A stretch of 64,000 bases of DNA from the NCBI GenBank assembly GCA_030949945.1, contig JAUZRZ010000025.1:1-64000 (forward strand), written 5' to 3'. Made by a program: the position numbers and the translations under genes. This document shows, one piece after another, positions 48,159-58,570 of the stretch (positions are counted from its first letter, which is position 1; each line of letters begins with the position of its first letter). The notes under the pieces were generated by a model. It was given only the letters and a program-made list of their open reading frames with translations, had not been told where the DNA came from and did no database searches. The stretch is from Sulfurimonas sp. (lineage in GTDB: Bacteria > Campylobacterota > Campylobacteria > Campylobacterales > Sulfurimonadaceae).

Positions 48159-49482
48159 CTAGTATCTATCGAAATTTTGAAGGCTAAGCTCTTCGCTATT
48201 TCCTTGTGGCGATGCTATTTGTGCTTGTGGAGCAGCAACTTGTACCGGAGAAAAAACATCACTTTGACCTGTTTTAAAGAAACTCATCAACTGGCTTAGT
48301 TGATTTGCTTGTCCACTAAGCTCTTCACTTGCACTTGCTACCTCTTGAGATGATGCTGCGTTTGTTTGTGTTACTTGATCGAGTTGTGTCATCGCAGTAT
48401 TGATCTGTCCTAGACCGATATCTTGCTCTTTAGCTGCATTTGCTATATCCTCTACAAGTGTTGCGGTCTCTTGAATCTTGGGGACAACATTTGTTATAAG
48501 CTCACCAGCTTTTTCACTTACTTTAACACTCTCACTTGTAATAGTACTAATCTCTTGTGCTGCAATTTGACTTCTTTTTGCTAGTTTTCTCACCTCAGCA
48601 GCTACCACGGCAAAACCTTTACCATGCTCACCTGCACGAGCAGCTTCTATGGCAGCATTAAGTGCAAGTAGATTTGTTTGGTACACAATATCTTCAATTA
48701 TAGAGATTTTTTCAGATATAGTTCTCATAGCTTCTACTGTTTTATCTACAGCTTCTCCACCATCTTTTGACATACCAGATGCCTCTTCAGCAAGTAGGTT
48801 TGTAGTCTGTGCATTTTTAGCACTCTCGGCAACACTACCACTCATCTCTTCAAGTGCAGCACTAGTCTCTTCTAGTGAAGATGCCTGCTCTGTTGCACCT
48901 TGAGAAAGAGTTTCTGCTGTAGCTGAAAGCTGTGTAGAAGCAGATGTTATCTCTATAATTCCACTATTGACATTTCCAACAATATTTTCTAACTTTTGAG
49001 TCAGATTATTTAAGAGCTGTTTTAGTCACATTAAATGCACCACTATACTCTTTTGTCATTTTCACACTCAAGTCACCATTACTTACTTTATCGAGCTTAT
49101 CATTTATATCTAAAAATGTCTCTTTTATAACAGTTGCAAAACTATTTATACCATTAGTTATATCTGAAAAGTTGCCCTTATATTGAGTAGAATCTATTTG
49201 AACATCTAGGTTACCAGCTGCTCCCTCTTTGTTCATCATATCTGAATCCTTAATTAGACTCTTTAGTGTAGCCTGTAAAACTCCAACTGACTTACTTACA
49301 ACACCAAGCTCACCATCTACTTGAGGAATAGTTACATTAAAATCTCCATCACTAAGACTTACTATACTTGTTCTTAAAAGTGCTATCTCTGAAACTAATT
49401 TTTCATAGTCACTTTTTAGCTGCTTGTTCTCTTTTTTAATCTTTTTACACTCTTTTTCTAAATCTTTTGCCATTGTATCCAT
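48159..49482 (-). CDS. soluble chemoreceptor with HAMP-like repeats (one frame break)
   Basis: A ~440-aa receptor lacking membrane segments. An N-terminal coiled coil ([20 protein letters not shown]) leads into two HAMP-like modules ([40 protein letters not shown]). After a break near 49010 the reading continues [20 protein letters not shown] and enters a signalling domain with the canonical tip ([38 protein letters not shown]). No ligand domain is visible, so it may sense through its HAMP/coiled-coil part or a partner. The C-terminus ([13 protein letters not shown]) is not the NWETF-type CheR tether. Confidence 0.87.
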
Positions 49483-49490
49483 CCTTTTTT

Positions 49491-51557
49491 TTAGTTTAAT
49501 TCTTTTATTTTATGTTCCATCAATTTTGGTATATCAAAGATAAGAGCTATCTCACCACTTCCCAAAATTGTTCCACCGCTTACACCAGGTACTTTGTTAA
49601 ACATTGAACCTAATGGTTTTATAACAGTCTGAAACTCACCATAGAGTTCATCAACCATCATACCCATCTTATACTCTCCATAACGAACGACTACTATATT
49701 TTCTCTCTCGCTTTGGCTCTTCTCCTCATTATAAACTTTTCTTAAGTCTAGTAAAGGGAGCATAGAATCTCTTAGGTTAATATACTCATTACCATCCATC
49801 TCTTTTTTATAGTGATCATCAAGCTCTATACACTCTTGAATCATTTCAAGAGGAATAATATACTTTGTGTGTCCAGATTGAATTAAAAATCCATCAATTA
49901 TTGCAAGAGTGAGGGGGAGACGAATAGTAAACAGACTTCCTTCCCCTGGTTTTGAATCAATCTCAACTGTCCCTCGAAGAGACTCAATATTACGCTTGAC
50001 AACATCCATTCCCACACCACGACCAGATATATCTGAGACCTTTTCTGCAGTTGAGAGTCCTGCTGCAAATATAAGGTTGTAAATCTCTTTATCGCTTAAG
50101 TTGTTGTTTGCACTCACAAGACCATTTGCTATAGCTTTTTGCAAAATCTTCTCTTTGGGAAGACCTTTTCCATCATCACTAATCTCTATAACTATAGTTC
50201 CTGCATCAGGGTATGTTTTAAGTTGAACATGCCCCATCTCATTTTTTGCAGCAGCTTTTCTCTCCTCAGGTGTCTCTATACCATGATCAATAGAGTTTCT
50301 AAGCATATGCATAAGCGGATCTGAAATCTTTTCAACTACCATCTTGTCAAGTTCTGTTTCCCCACCTATGATTTGAAAGTCAATCTGCTTATCAACTTTT
50401 TTTGCAACATCATGGACTATGCGTTTGAACTTGTTAAAACTATCTCCGACCTGCACCATACGAATATTCATAACACCTGTACGAATCTCTTCTAACATAT
50501 CACTCAGTATAGTAGCAGACTCTCCGAGTTCATTATCATCAAGAACATCTGCTCTTTGTGTAATTTTTGCATTTGCAATAACCATTTCAGATATCTGATT
50601 TATAAGTTGATCAATTTTAGAGGAGTCTACACGCAGAGAGAAACTTTTTTTCTTCTCTTTAGTTTTAACTTCAGAAGAAGGTTTTGAACTCTCCTGCTCT
50701 TGAACTACTTCTTTAGGCTCTACTTTTACCTCTTTAGTAGTCCCAAGCTTAGCTACATTACTAAAGCCTTCTGTATTTAGTTTTTCAAGTAAACCTTTGT
50801 TAGCATCTACTAAAGCCTGTAACATATCTAAGTCATCTGCTTTAAATATCTCTAACTCTACATCATCCATAATAAACTCAAATATCTCTTCAATATCAGA
50901 ATAAGGAGAGTCAGTTGAAAATAGTATCTCATAGCCTATATATGCTTCTGTTGGATTAAGAGAGTCTAGCTTGGGAATATTGTCATCTATGAGTAGTTTC
51001 TTCTCTACACTTCCTAGCATATCAAAAAAATTAAGTATACTAATAATTTCCATTCCAGTTGAAAAAAAGTGTGGTTTGAGCCTAAATGACACATGCCATA
51101 GTAAATCTCCATTACTCACATCATCGGTTATCTCTTCGACTACTACTTCTGTACTGTTTTTACTGCTTTTTGCATTTGGCATCATTGAGACTAATATCTT
51201 TAAGAGTTCATCATTTGTTGCCTGCGTTTGAGCATCGAGTGTTTTACCTTCAAGTGCCAAGTCAACAAGTGTTTGCATATGATCTTTAGTCTTAAAAAAG
51301 ATCTCTATCATCTCTTCATCAAGTGTCACTCTTGATTCTCTTACTTCACTCAACAGACTCTCTGCTATATGTGCAAAACCAACTATATCTGTAAAGTCAA
51401 ACATACCTGCTGTACCTTTTATTGTATGCATTGCACGAAAAAGTGCTCCTATGTCATCATCATTTACACCAGAGTCTTGCATAGCAATAAGTGCATTTTC
51501 CATAAAAGTGAGCTGTTCATCAACATCTTCACGAAAAAGTTCTAACTCTTCATCCAT
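49491..51557 (-). CDS. cheA: CheA-type chemosensory histidine kinase (cluster II)
   Basis: A 688-aa intact kinase. P1: RAMHTIKGTAGMFDF with phospho-His at ~44. A P2-like domain (LLWHVSFRLKPHFFSTGMEI, AYIGYEILFSTDSPYSDIEE) is followed by dimerisation (DQLINQISEMVIANAKITQR), ATPase (LMHMLRNSIDHGIETPEER, EISDDGKGLP, DISGRGVGMDVVKRN) and CheW-like (TKYIIPLEMIQECIELDD, YGEFQTVIKPLGSMF) domains. It is shorter than the cluster I CheA and has no receiver. It overlaps the STAS gene by 8 bp. Confidence 0.95.
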   Translation of the reverse strand: MDEELELFREDVDEQLTFMENALIAMQDSGVNDDDIGALFRAMHTIKGTAGMFDFTDIVGFAHIAESLLSEVRESRVTLDEEMIEIFFKTKDHMQTLVDLALEGKTLDAQTQATNDELLKILVSMMPNAKSSKNSTEVVVEEITDDVSNGDLLWHVSFRLKPHFFSTGMEIISILNFFDMLGSVEKKLLIDDNIPKLDSLNPTEAYIGYEILFSTDSPYSDIEEIFEFIMDDVELEIFKADDLDMLQALVDANKGLLEKLNTEGFSNVAKLGTTKEVKVEPKEVVQEQESSKPSSEVKTKEKKKSFSLRVDSSKIDQLINQISEMVIANAKITQRADVLDDNELGESATILSDMLEEIRTGVMNIRMVQVGDSFNKFKRIVHDVAKKVDKQIDFQIIGGETELDKMVVEKISDPLMHMLRNSIDHGIETPEERKAAAKNEMGHVQLKTYPDAGTIVIEISDDGKGLPKEKILQKAIANGLVSANNNLSDKEIYNLIFAAGLSTAEKVSDISGRGVGMDVVKRNIESLRGTVEIDSKPGEGSLFTIRLPLTLAIIDGFLIQSGHTKYIIPLEMIQECIELDDHYKKEMDGNEYINLRDSMLPLLDLRKVYNEEKSQSERENIVVVRYGEYKMGMMVDELYGEFQTVIKPLGSMFNKVPGVSGGTILGSGEIALIFDIPKLMEHKIKELN

Positions 51558-51804
51558 TAGCTTCTCCTAGTAAAAATTCACATGCACTTTGAGAGAGTAT
51601 CTGTTTTACTTCATCACTTATGTTTTGTAGTTCAAAAGAGCCATCAGAAACACTTTTTTGAGCACTCACAAAAAGTTGAACAATACTCATATCTATCTTT
51701 TTTACACGGCTCATATCTATAACAATTTTTTCTTTTTGAGCAAGTATATTTTTATGCAACTCTTCAACCTCATAAATACTCAACTCTTCTTGTTCTATTT
51801 GCAT
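51550..51804 (-). CDS. STAS-domain protein of chemosensory cluster II
   Basis: An 84-aa STAS domain: LHKNILAQKEKIVIDMSRVKKIDMSIVQLFVSAQK has the IDMSxVxxID(M/S) loop typical of SpoIIAA-like proteins, and FELQNISDEVKQILSQ is the C-terminal strand-helix. The Asp-Met-Ser of KKIDMSIVQ gives a candidate phospho-serine. Related small STAS genes sit beside cheA in other chemosensory loci, including cluster I. Its partner is unknown. It is positioned between cheY and cheA with overlap. Confidence 0.85.
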   Translation of the reverse strand: MQIEQEELSIYEVEELHKNILAQKEKIVIDMSRVKKIDMSIVQLFVSAQKSVSDGSFELQNISDEVKQILSQSACEFLLGEANG

Positions 51805-51813
51805 AAAAATTCC

Positions 51814-52182
51814 TTAGGAGATAAGCTTTTTAACAGCCATAAAAAACTTCTTTTTATTAAAAGGTTTGAGCATCCATGCTTTTACCCCAAGTGCCTGTCC
51901 CTTAGCTTTTAAGTCTGGATTAGACTCTGTTGTAAGCATAATTATAGGAATATATTTATAACTCTCATTCTCTTTAATATTTTCAACCATCTCGAGTCCA
52001 CCCATAACAGGCATATTTACATCACTGAAAATTAAATCTATTTTTTGTGTACGAAGAACATCTAAGCCCTCTTGTCCATTCTCCGCTAGAATCGCTTCAT
52101 GTCCTGCTTCGACTGCTGCTGAGGAAGCGACTGAGCGAATAAGACTAGAATCATCTACTATTAAAATTCTCCCCATTATCAT
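51814..52182 (-). CDS. cheY: CheY-like response regulator (cluster II)
   Basis: A 122-aa receiver: RILIVDDSSLIRSVASSAAV, LIFSDVNMPVMGGLEMV, IPIIMLTTESNPDLKAKGQA and WMLKPFNKKKFFMAVKK. The acidic pair, acceptor Asp, Thr and Lys are all present. It is the first gene of cluster II. There are two possible starts (52182 and 52176); the second is better spaced from AAGGA. Confidence 0.93.
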   Translation of the reverse strand: MIMGRILIVDDSSLIRSVASSAAVEAGHEAILAENGQEGLDVLRTQKIDLIFSDVNMPVMGGLEMVENIKENESYKYIPIIMLTTESNPDLKAKGQALGVKAWMLKPFNKKKFFMAVKKLIS

Positions 52183-52188
52183 TCATCC

Positions 52189-52208
52189 TTAATTTAATTT
52201 AATTTAAT
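52189..52208. repeat. 4 x TTAAT tandem repeat in the cluster II leader
   Basis: Four perfect TTAAT units followed by TTAATCTAAATTT-like sequence lie between the putative -10 box and the ribosome site of the first cluster II gene. Copy-number change would alter leader length only. In AT-rich DNA this may be chance. Confidence 0.5.
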
Positions 52209-52231
52209 CTAAATTTAAAGCATAATATTAA

Positions 52232-52237
52232 ATTATA
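52232..52237 (-). promoter_or_regulatory. -10 box of chemosensory cluster II
   Basis: TATAAT on the minus strand, ~50 bp upstream of the cheY start, within a very AT-rich stretch. The genes from 52182 to 42015 all run the same way, with gaps no larger than ~20 bp, so one operon is likely. Confidence 0.45.
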
Positions 52238-52279
52238 CTTTAAAATATACTTAAAATAGAAAAACTATTACCCTTTCCT

Positions 52280-53852
52280 TTAAGTTCTCTGTTTCCCCAC
52301 AAAAAATCCACCTGCCATTCCTAAAGGAACAACAGTTACATAGAATAAAAATCTATCACATATCTCACTGCTAAAGCTTATGAGCAGTGCAAAAAACATT
52401 ACAAGTGAAGTAAGTCCAAAAGAGCCACTTCCTGCAAAGACTAAGGCTAAAAGAGGTAAGAGAACTCCACCTATGAGTAAGCTTATTAAACGCCCTATCT
52501 TAACATTTAAAAAGTTTTCATTTAAAAGTCTTTTAGTGCGTTGGAGTTGATACTGATTTTTCTCTAAAGTATCAAGACTACGTGTATCCTCATAAGTAAA
52601 GAAAAGTTGTGCAAGTGCTCCGAGCATTCCCATCGCTATGAGAGGAACAACTACATCACCAAGACTTAAAAGAGAACTGACAAATGCCAACAAAAACACA
52701 CCCACATAGAAGACACCAAAAAACTTCAAGTTTGTGGTAACCCTATCCCATGCTGGTCGAGCTCGTATGCGGTATATCATCGCTTGTGCATAGATACCAT
52801 AAATACCAAGAGCTAATGTCAGTGCTTCTAAAGCTAAACGCAGGAGATGATTTACTTCAAAAAAGTACAAGGCGACTACTCCACCCATAAGCCCAGTAAA
52901 TGCCCCAAGTGCAGCTGCCTCACGAGAAAGCCATGAAGTTTTTATATTTTTCATAGCAGTCAGTGCTAAAAATGGACGACCTAAGTGAAGTGCTGAGAGA
53001 GGCAGACCAAGTGCAGCGGGTAACATCACTAAAAGTGCCATCATCCAGTTCGTTGCTTCAAAACCAAAAAGGCTCATAACATCACCTAGAAAAAGTGCTA
53101 AAAAACCACCTAAAGAGATTTGAGTAAGCACTGTCATAAAAACAAGTGGTAACTCTTTGTGTGCAGGTTTTAGTATATGCTCATCAACTTCTTTCATATC
53201 TTGGGGTAAATTATCAGGTAGTGTATATCTTGTAGTTGAGTTTGTGATTCTTGCATCTGGTAAAAAAGGCATATTGCCCTCTTTGTCTATGTCTCGCTCT
53301 AGCCACTCTTTTATATTGACAACTTCTATCTCTATAGCACTCGTTGGACAAGCCTGAACACAAGCAGGTGACTGACCCACATCTAGGCGTTCATGGCACA
53401 TATGGCATTTTGTTACAATTTTTCTCTCTTCATGAAATACAGGGACTTCATAAGGACAGTTCCAAGTACAGTACTGACACCCTATGCAGGTATCATCATC
53501 ATGAATAACTATGCCAGTTTCTGCTATCTTTATATAAGACTCCGTAGGACAACCGATAAGGCATTCGGGGTCGATACAATGGTTACAAGACATAGAGTTT
53601 AGCATCTGAGTAAACATAGGGAACTCTCCTCCCTCCATCTCTCCAACACGACGCCATTTTATATCTGCAGGGTTGTTATTTTGCTCATTACAAGCAACCT
53701 CACAACAACGACATCCAACACAGGCAACAGCATCAAAATGAAAACGGTACTGTTCACCCTCTTTCAGTTCAGGAATATCTATGGAGTATGAGCCACACTG
53801 TGTACCCAGTGTCTGCCTTATGATCTAAAAAACTCTCTAAAGGTGTCTGCAT
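52280..53852 (-). CDS. fused DmsB-like iron-sulfur / DmsC-like membrane protein (one frame break)
   Basis: A ~523-aa electron-transfer protein. From ATG 53852 (MQTPLESFLDHKADTGYT, GGAG upstream) a shift near 53808 leads to QCGSYSIDIPELKEGEQYRF. Four ferredoxin-type clusters follow: CVGCRCCEVAC, CNHCIDPECLIGC, CIGCQYCTWNCPYEVP, and CHMCHERLDVGQSPACVQACP. The second half is a DmsC/NrfD-like membrane anchor with about eight hydrophobic spans (VFMTVLTQISLGGFLALFLG; LPAALGLPLSALHLGRPFLA). In DMSO-reductase-type enzymes these subunits pass quinol electrons to a molybdopterin subunit. No such partner is adjacent. The nearest is nasA, ~11 kb away, so this could feed nitrate reduction, which is inference only. 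Confidence 0.85.
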
Positions 53853-53940
53853 ATACTCTCCAAATTTTCTTATATCTTAATGTTATTATACATAAACAAC
53901 TAGAATGTAGAGGAGAGTTACTGTTTAAATTTTACACACT

Positions 53941-56900
53941 CTATTTGAATGTTTTAATGAAGTCTTCAAATTCATCTGCTGGAAGTGGTTTTGAGTAGAG
54001 ATAGCCTTGAATATTGTCACAGCCGTTTTCAACTAAAAATAGTTTTTGACTCTCCTCTTCAACTCCCTCTGCTAAAAGTGTTAGACTTAAACTCTCACCC
54101 AGTGCAATGATAGCATTAACAATTGAGCAATCCTCTTCATCTTCAGGTAAATCTCTTACAAAAGATTGATCAATTTTGAGCTTATCTATAGGAAAACGTT
54201 TTAAGTATGAGAGTGATGAATAGCCAGTACCAAAATCATCTACAGATATTTTAACACCGAGATCATGCAAGCTATTGAGTTTTTTTATCGCCTCTTCTGG
54301 TTTTGCCATAATGTCACTCTCTATTAATTCAAACTCTATTCTCTTTGCATCTATATTATAAGAGTTTAAATTTTCTTGAACAATTTCTATAAAATTCTCT
54401 TGTGCTAATAATTTTGCAGCAAGATTTAAAGAGAGAGTACCACTAAAAAGATTATTTTGGGTCCAGTATGAGAGTTGTTTCATCGCTTTTCTCATTACTA
54501 TTTCGATCTATTTCAACAATGAGTCCTGTCTCTTCAGCAATAGGGATAAAACTAGCAGGAGAGATAATCTCTCCACTACTTTGTACCCATCGAACAAGTG
54601 CTTCTACTCCAATTATGGAGTTATTTTGTGCATTTATTTGTACTTGATAGTGCACAATAAATTCATCATTTTTTATTGCATCGCGGAGTCTATTTTGAAG
54701 AGTTGCTTTCTCTAGTGCTAATTTTGTAAACTCTTTTGAGTAAAACTTATAACGATTTTTGCCCTCTTCTTTGCCTTGTACATTGCTGTATCTGCAAACT
54801 TCACAAGGTCATTCGCTTCGTGTGCATCTTGCGGATATATACTAATACCTACACTAGCAGAAAGATAAAGTGTCTCCCCTGAAATAGATATAGTTTGAGT
54901 ACACACTTCTAATATCTCTTTTACTAAAGAAGTTGCATCTTTTTCTACATTTTCCGACTCCATTATAATCGTAAACTCATCACCGCTAAGACGTGCTATA
55001 GTAAATTTCTTTTTCACTACCACTAATAAACGCTGCGATATGATTTTAAGAACTTCATCACCAATGTGATGCCCTAGTGAGTCATTTATCTGCTTAAATC
55101 TATCTAGGTCAATAAAGAAAAGTGCGAACTGCTTATTATCATCTTTAGCCCCATTTATAGTTTTGTGAAGTCTATCATAAAAAAGAGATCGATTTGGTAA
55201 TTTTGTAAGAGTATCAAAGTGTGCTAATGCTTCAAGTCTTCTGTTTAACTTCTTTAAAAGTATTTGTCTATAAAAAAATGCACTCAAAAAGAGTAATGCG
55301 ACTGCTAAAACCATATACACTAGAGTAAAGTCTTGTTTTTGTGAAACCACTATAGAAAGCCATCTCTGCTCTATTGTCTCTTTTTTATCTACTGGAAAAT
55401 TTTGTATGGCTTTTTGTAAAATATTACGTAAATATGGTTCTTCTTTGCTAACACCTATTGCCATTTTATATCCAATGGGTAAGGCTCCCGCAATTTTAAT
55501 ATCTATAAAACCCTCTTCATACATGAGTTGGGATATAAACTGCTGTAGTATTGATAAGTCCATATACTTTTTTTTCTCTTACAAAAGATATACCTTGAGC
55601 AACAGTGCTCACTTTTACAAACTTTATACTTGGATAGAGTTTTTTTACATAGTCAATCACTGCAGAATCACGAATAACAGCAAACTTTTTATCTAGTTGT
55701 GTACTTATATCTGCAATAAATGGCTTATCAAGTGTTGTCGCAACTACATATGGCATCTTATAATATGCATCTGTAAATGAAAGAAACTTTTTTCGTGGTT
55801 GAGTTATGCTAACCATTGGTAAAAGGTCGCATTTTCCACTCTTTAAAGAGTCTAGTGTTTGTGCCCAGTTTTGTGTTTTATGCAGATGATAAGGAATACC
55901 TACTTGAGATATAAAAGCATCAAAATAGTCAGCCCCCATTCCTTTATACTCTCCATTTTCATCAATCCACTCAAAAGGTTTCCATTTTGGATCAACACAG
56001 ATAGTAATTTCTTTTTTCTGCTTTAAGTATTTTCGTTCATCATGTGAGAGGTATAAATGTTGTGTTTCTTTATACGTCTCTAAACTCAACATATGAAGAT
56101 CATATATGCTCTTTTGAAAAAGACCTAGCTTTACTAACTGCTCGTAAGATGCTACAAGGTTAGCACTGTTTATTTCACCTATGTCATATAGACTCTCAGT
56201 CATCAATTTTTTAGTTACATTCGCTTCATACTTTAATGCATCTAAAGATTTTTTAGGTCGATATTTTTCATGTATAAGTGCCGTCACCTCATCTATATGA
56301 TTTAGTGCATATTTCCAACCTTTTTTTGTCGCTTCTAAAAAGTTTGTAATCTCTTGTGGATTGTTTATAACTTTATCATAGTTTGCAAAGAGATTAATTG
56401 CTGTTGTAGTGTAGCCATAGTCTACTGGGTCTATGATGTTGTAATCTACACCTTTTTTATCTAATTCAAAAAGCTCATCCGAGGTAAAAGCAGCAACTGC
56501 ATCAACTCTCTTTTGTATAAAATCATTCATATCATAGTTAGGTTGTATAAATGTTGTATTATTTATATCAATTGCATAATGTTTGAGTAAAACTGCTAAA
56601 GAACTATTTGTACGTTCACTATTATTTATGACAATCTTTTTACCCTTAAGATCTTGTACTTTTAAAATATCTGGCTGTACTGCAAAAACTAAAGGAGATG
56701 TTTGAAAATATGTTGCAAGTAATGTCAGATCATACAAGCCATCTTCATTATAAAGTAAGAGACTATTGCTCACAAGATAATCAATCTTACCATCAACCAC
56801 ATCAGCAACATCTACATGTTTTGTGTACTCTTGAAGTAAGACATCTAAACCAAGTTCCTTATAGAAGCCCAACTCTTTTGCCATGATAAAACCAGCAAAC

Positions 56901-57005
56901 TGAAACTGATACTTCCACTCTAACTGTACGACTATCTTCTGTAGTGATGCAGCAGATGCATAAGAGGCTGTAAATATCATAAAAAATGAAAAGAAATTTA
57001 TTCAT
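53941..57005 (-). CDS. periplasmic-binding-domain GGDEF-EAL signalling protein (several frame breaks)
   Basis: A ~1015-aa membrane protein. From ATG 57005 a signal peptide (MNKFLFIF, then MIFTASYASAAS after a T-run shift) leads to an NMT1/THI5-like binding domain (VQLEWKYQFQFAGFIMAKEL, YLVSNSLLLYN). A family-3 solute-binding domain follows (ITICVDPKWKPFEWIDENGE, LLPMVSITQPRKKFLSFTDA), then a membrane span (LVYMVLAVALLFLSAFFY). The GGDEF domain has FFIDLDRFKQINDSLGH and RLSGDEFTI (SGDEF). The EAL domain has VEALVRW, VDDFGTGYSSLSYLK, EGVEEE and QGYLYSKPL. Shifts lie near 56985, 55560, 54720 and 54490. EAL catalytic residues look intact, so c-di-GMP hydrolysis is likely. It is transcribed divergently from the porin across a 176-bp gap. 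Confidence 0.85.
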
Positions 57006-57096
57006 GAAATTATTATACTATAAAAGAATGTTAGCTTTACTTTTAAGACAACTCATTTCCCTCTATTTCAAGAATGATTAATATTTAACACACTAA

Positions 57097-57115
57097 ATGA
57101 TTAAAAATTAATCAT
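57097..57115. promoter_or_regulatory. 19-bp palindromic operator candidate upstream of the porin
   Basis: ATGATTAAAAATTAATCAT is a perfect 8-3-8 inverted repeat. Its centre is 41 bp upstream of the porin TATAAT. A further half-site ATGATTAA lies 23 bp to the left (57074). A near-copy stands before narK2 (59882-59900) at almost the same distance from a TATAAT. It could also act on the divergent GGDEF-EAL gene. The binding protein is unknown, and the motif is not the FNR site TTGAT-N4-ATCAA. Confidence 0.6.
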
Positions 57116-57146
57116 CATAAATATACCTATTGCTTATATTTTTTAT

Positions 57147-57152
57147 TATAAT
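57147..57152 (+). promoter_or_regulatory. -10 box of the porin/narK1 unit
   Basis: TATAAT preceded by a T-rich stretch (TTTTTTAT), with no good -35 hexamer, as is usual for Campylobacterota sigma-70 promoters. Transcription would start near 57159, followed by AAGGAG (57171-57176) and the porin ATG at 57182. Confidence 0.55.
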
Positions 57153-57181
57153 ACTCTCATCTAAACATACAAGGAGACAAT

Positions 57182-58432
57182 ATGAATAAAAAATTATTAT
57201 CTAACACTCTTACAGTTGTACTTTTAGGTTCAACTACTTATCTCAGTGCAGATGATGGCATAAATATATTGAGCGATATCAAAATAAAAGGTGAACTTCG
57301 TCCACGATATGAAATCGCTGCAGTTTCTGATAATACCTTAGAAAAAGCACAAGCATTTACAAATAGAACACATTTAGTAATCAGTTCTAAGTTACTTAAT
57401 GTAGACAATCTTGATAGCAACAATAGGTTTACAAAGTGTTAATAACTTCGGGTTTACTAACTACTCACTTCCAAGCGACAGCACCAAAGAAATATGAAGT
57501 CATAAATGACCCAAACGCAGCGATGCTTAGTGAAGCTTCTCTTGAGTATAAACTAGGAAATACTAAAGCTCATGCAGGTAGGTCTCAGCTAAACCTTGAT
57601 AACCAACGTTTTATCGGTACTGTTGGATGGAGACAACTTGAACGTTCATACGATACACTTTCAGTTACTAACAATGATATAGAAAACTTAGATATTTATG
57701 TAGCCTATCTTTATGGTTATGCAGGGGTTGGAAGTGTTACGACTACTGAAACAAACTCTGTACTGCTTCATGCTAAGTATAAAGTTTCAGAACTTTTAAA
57801 CATTACCGCCTATGACTATATGCTAGGCTCTGTGAGTGATACTTATGGTTTAGCCTTAACTGGTAAGTTAGGTAAAGAGATGAAACTTTCATATCGCGGG
57901 GAATATGCACAGCAGTCCAACCCAACACTTGAGTATGGCACTACAAATATAAAAGCAGATGCATACTATGTTAACTTAGATTTAGCAACAAGTATTTCTG
58001 GATTTATTGCAGGTCTTAACTATGAACTACTCAGTGGATCTGATGCAAGTAAAACAACTTTTAATCCTAAACTAGGGACAAACCATAAGTTTAATGGTTG
58101 GGCTGATGTCTTTTATGTAGGAGCAAATGGTACGCCAACAGGTGGTGCTTATAGATGCTAACCTGCGTTTAGGATATAAAACAAAAGGTTTTGGAAAACT
58201 ACTTGCTTTTTACCACAACTTCACATCCGACAAAAAGATGAGTTCAGCTACAGGAACTACGAATAATCTTGGATCAGAGATTGACATAGAGTATGTAAAC
58301 AAAATATCTTATGTTAACGGTTTAACTGGACTTGCTAAATTTGCTTCATACTCTAAGGGTGATGTAAATAGTTTTGCAAATGCACAAAATGACAAGCAAG
58401 TAGCTTGGTTACAACTAGATTATAAATTTTAA
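57182..58432 (+). CDS. outer-membrane porin (two frame breaks)
   Basis: A ~415-aa beta-barrel protein. The signal peptide is MNKKLLSNTLTVVLLGSTTY then LSADDG. Alternating short polar/aromatic strands follow (IKIKGELRPRYEIAAV, LEYKLGNTKAHAGRSQLNLD, ISGFIAGLNYELLSGSD), and it ends in the barrel signature LQLDYKF with terminal Phe. Frames shift near 57430 and 58140. The ...RSQLNLDNQRFIGTVGWRQ pattern is seen in Campylobacterota porins resembling alginate-export/OprD-like channels. Placed directly before two NarK genes, it may admit nitrate or nitrite; that is contextual. Confidence 0.82.
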
Positions 58433-58441
58433 TAATAAATA

Positions 58442-58557
58442 ACTAATGTTACAGACTTTTCTTAAAAAGCTTCTTTTTATAGCTTTAGGGGGTTGTAGGG
58501 ACAAATTTGTCCCTGCGACTGTAAGGGGCTTTGCTCCTTATAGTCTATAACATTAAT
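58442..58557 (-). repeat. dispersed inverted-repeat element, copy C (116 bp)
   Basis: Reverse orientation relative to copies A and B. Ends are ACTAATGTTACAGACT and AGTCTATAACATTAAT, with internal hairpins GGGACAAATTTGTCCC and TAAGGGGC...GCTCCTTA. It separates the porin from narK1. Transcripts of an operon reading through it would carry a strong double hairpin that could reduce downstream expression. Confidence 0.85.
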
Positions 58558-58570
58558 AAAAGGAAAAATA

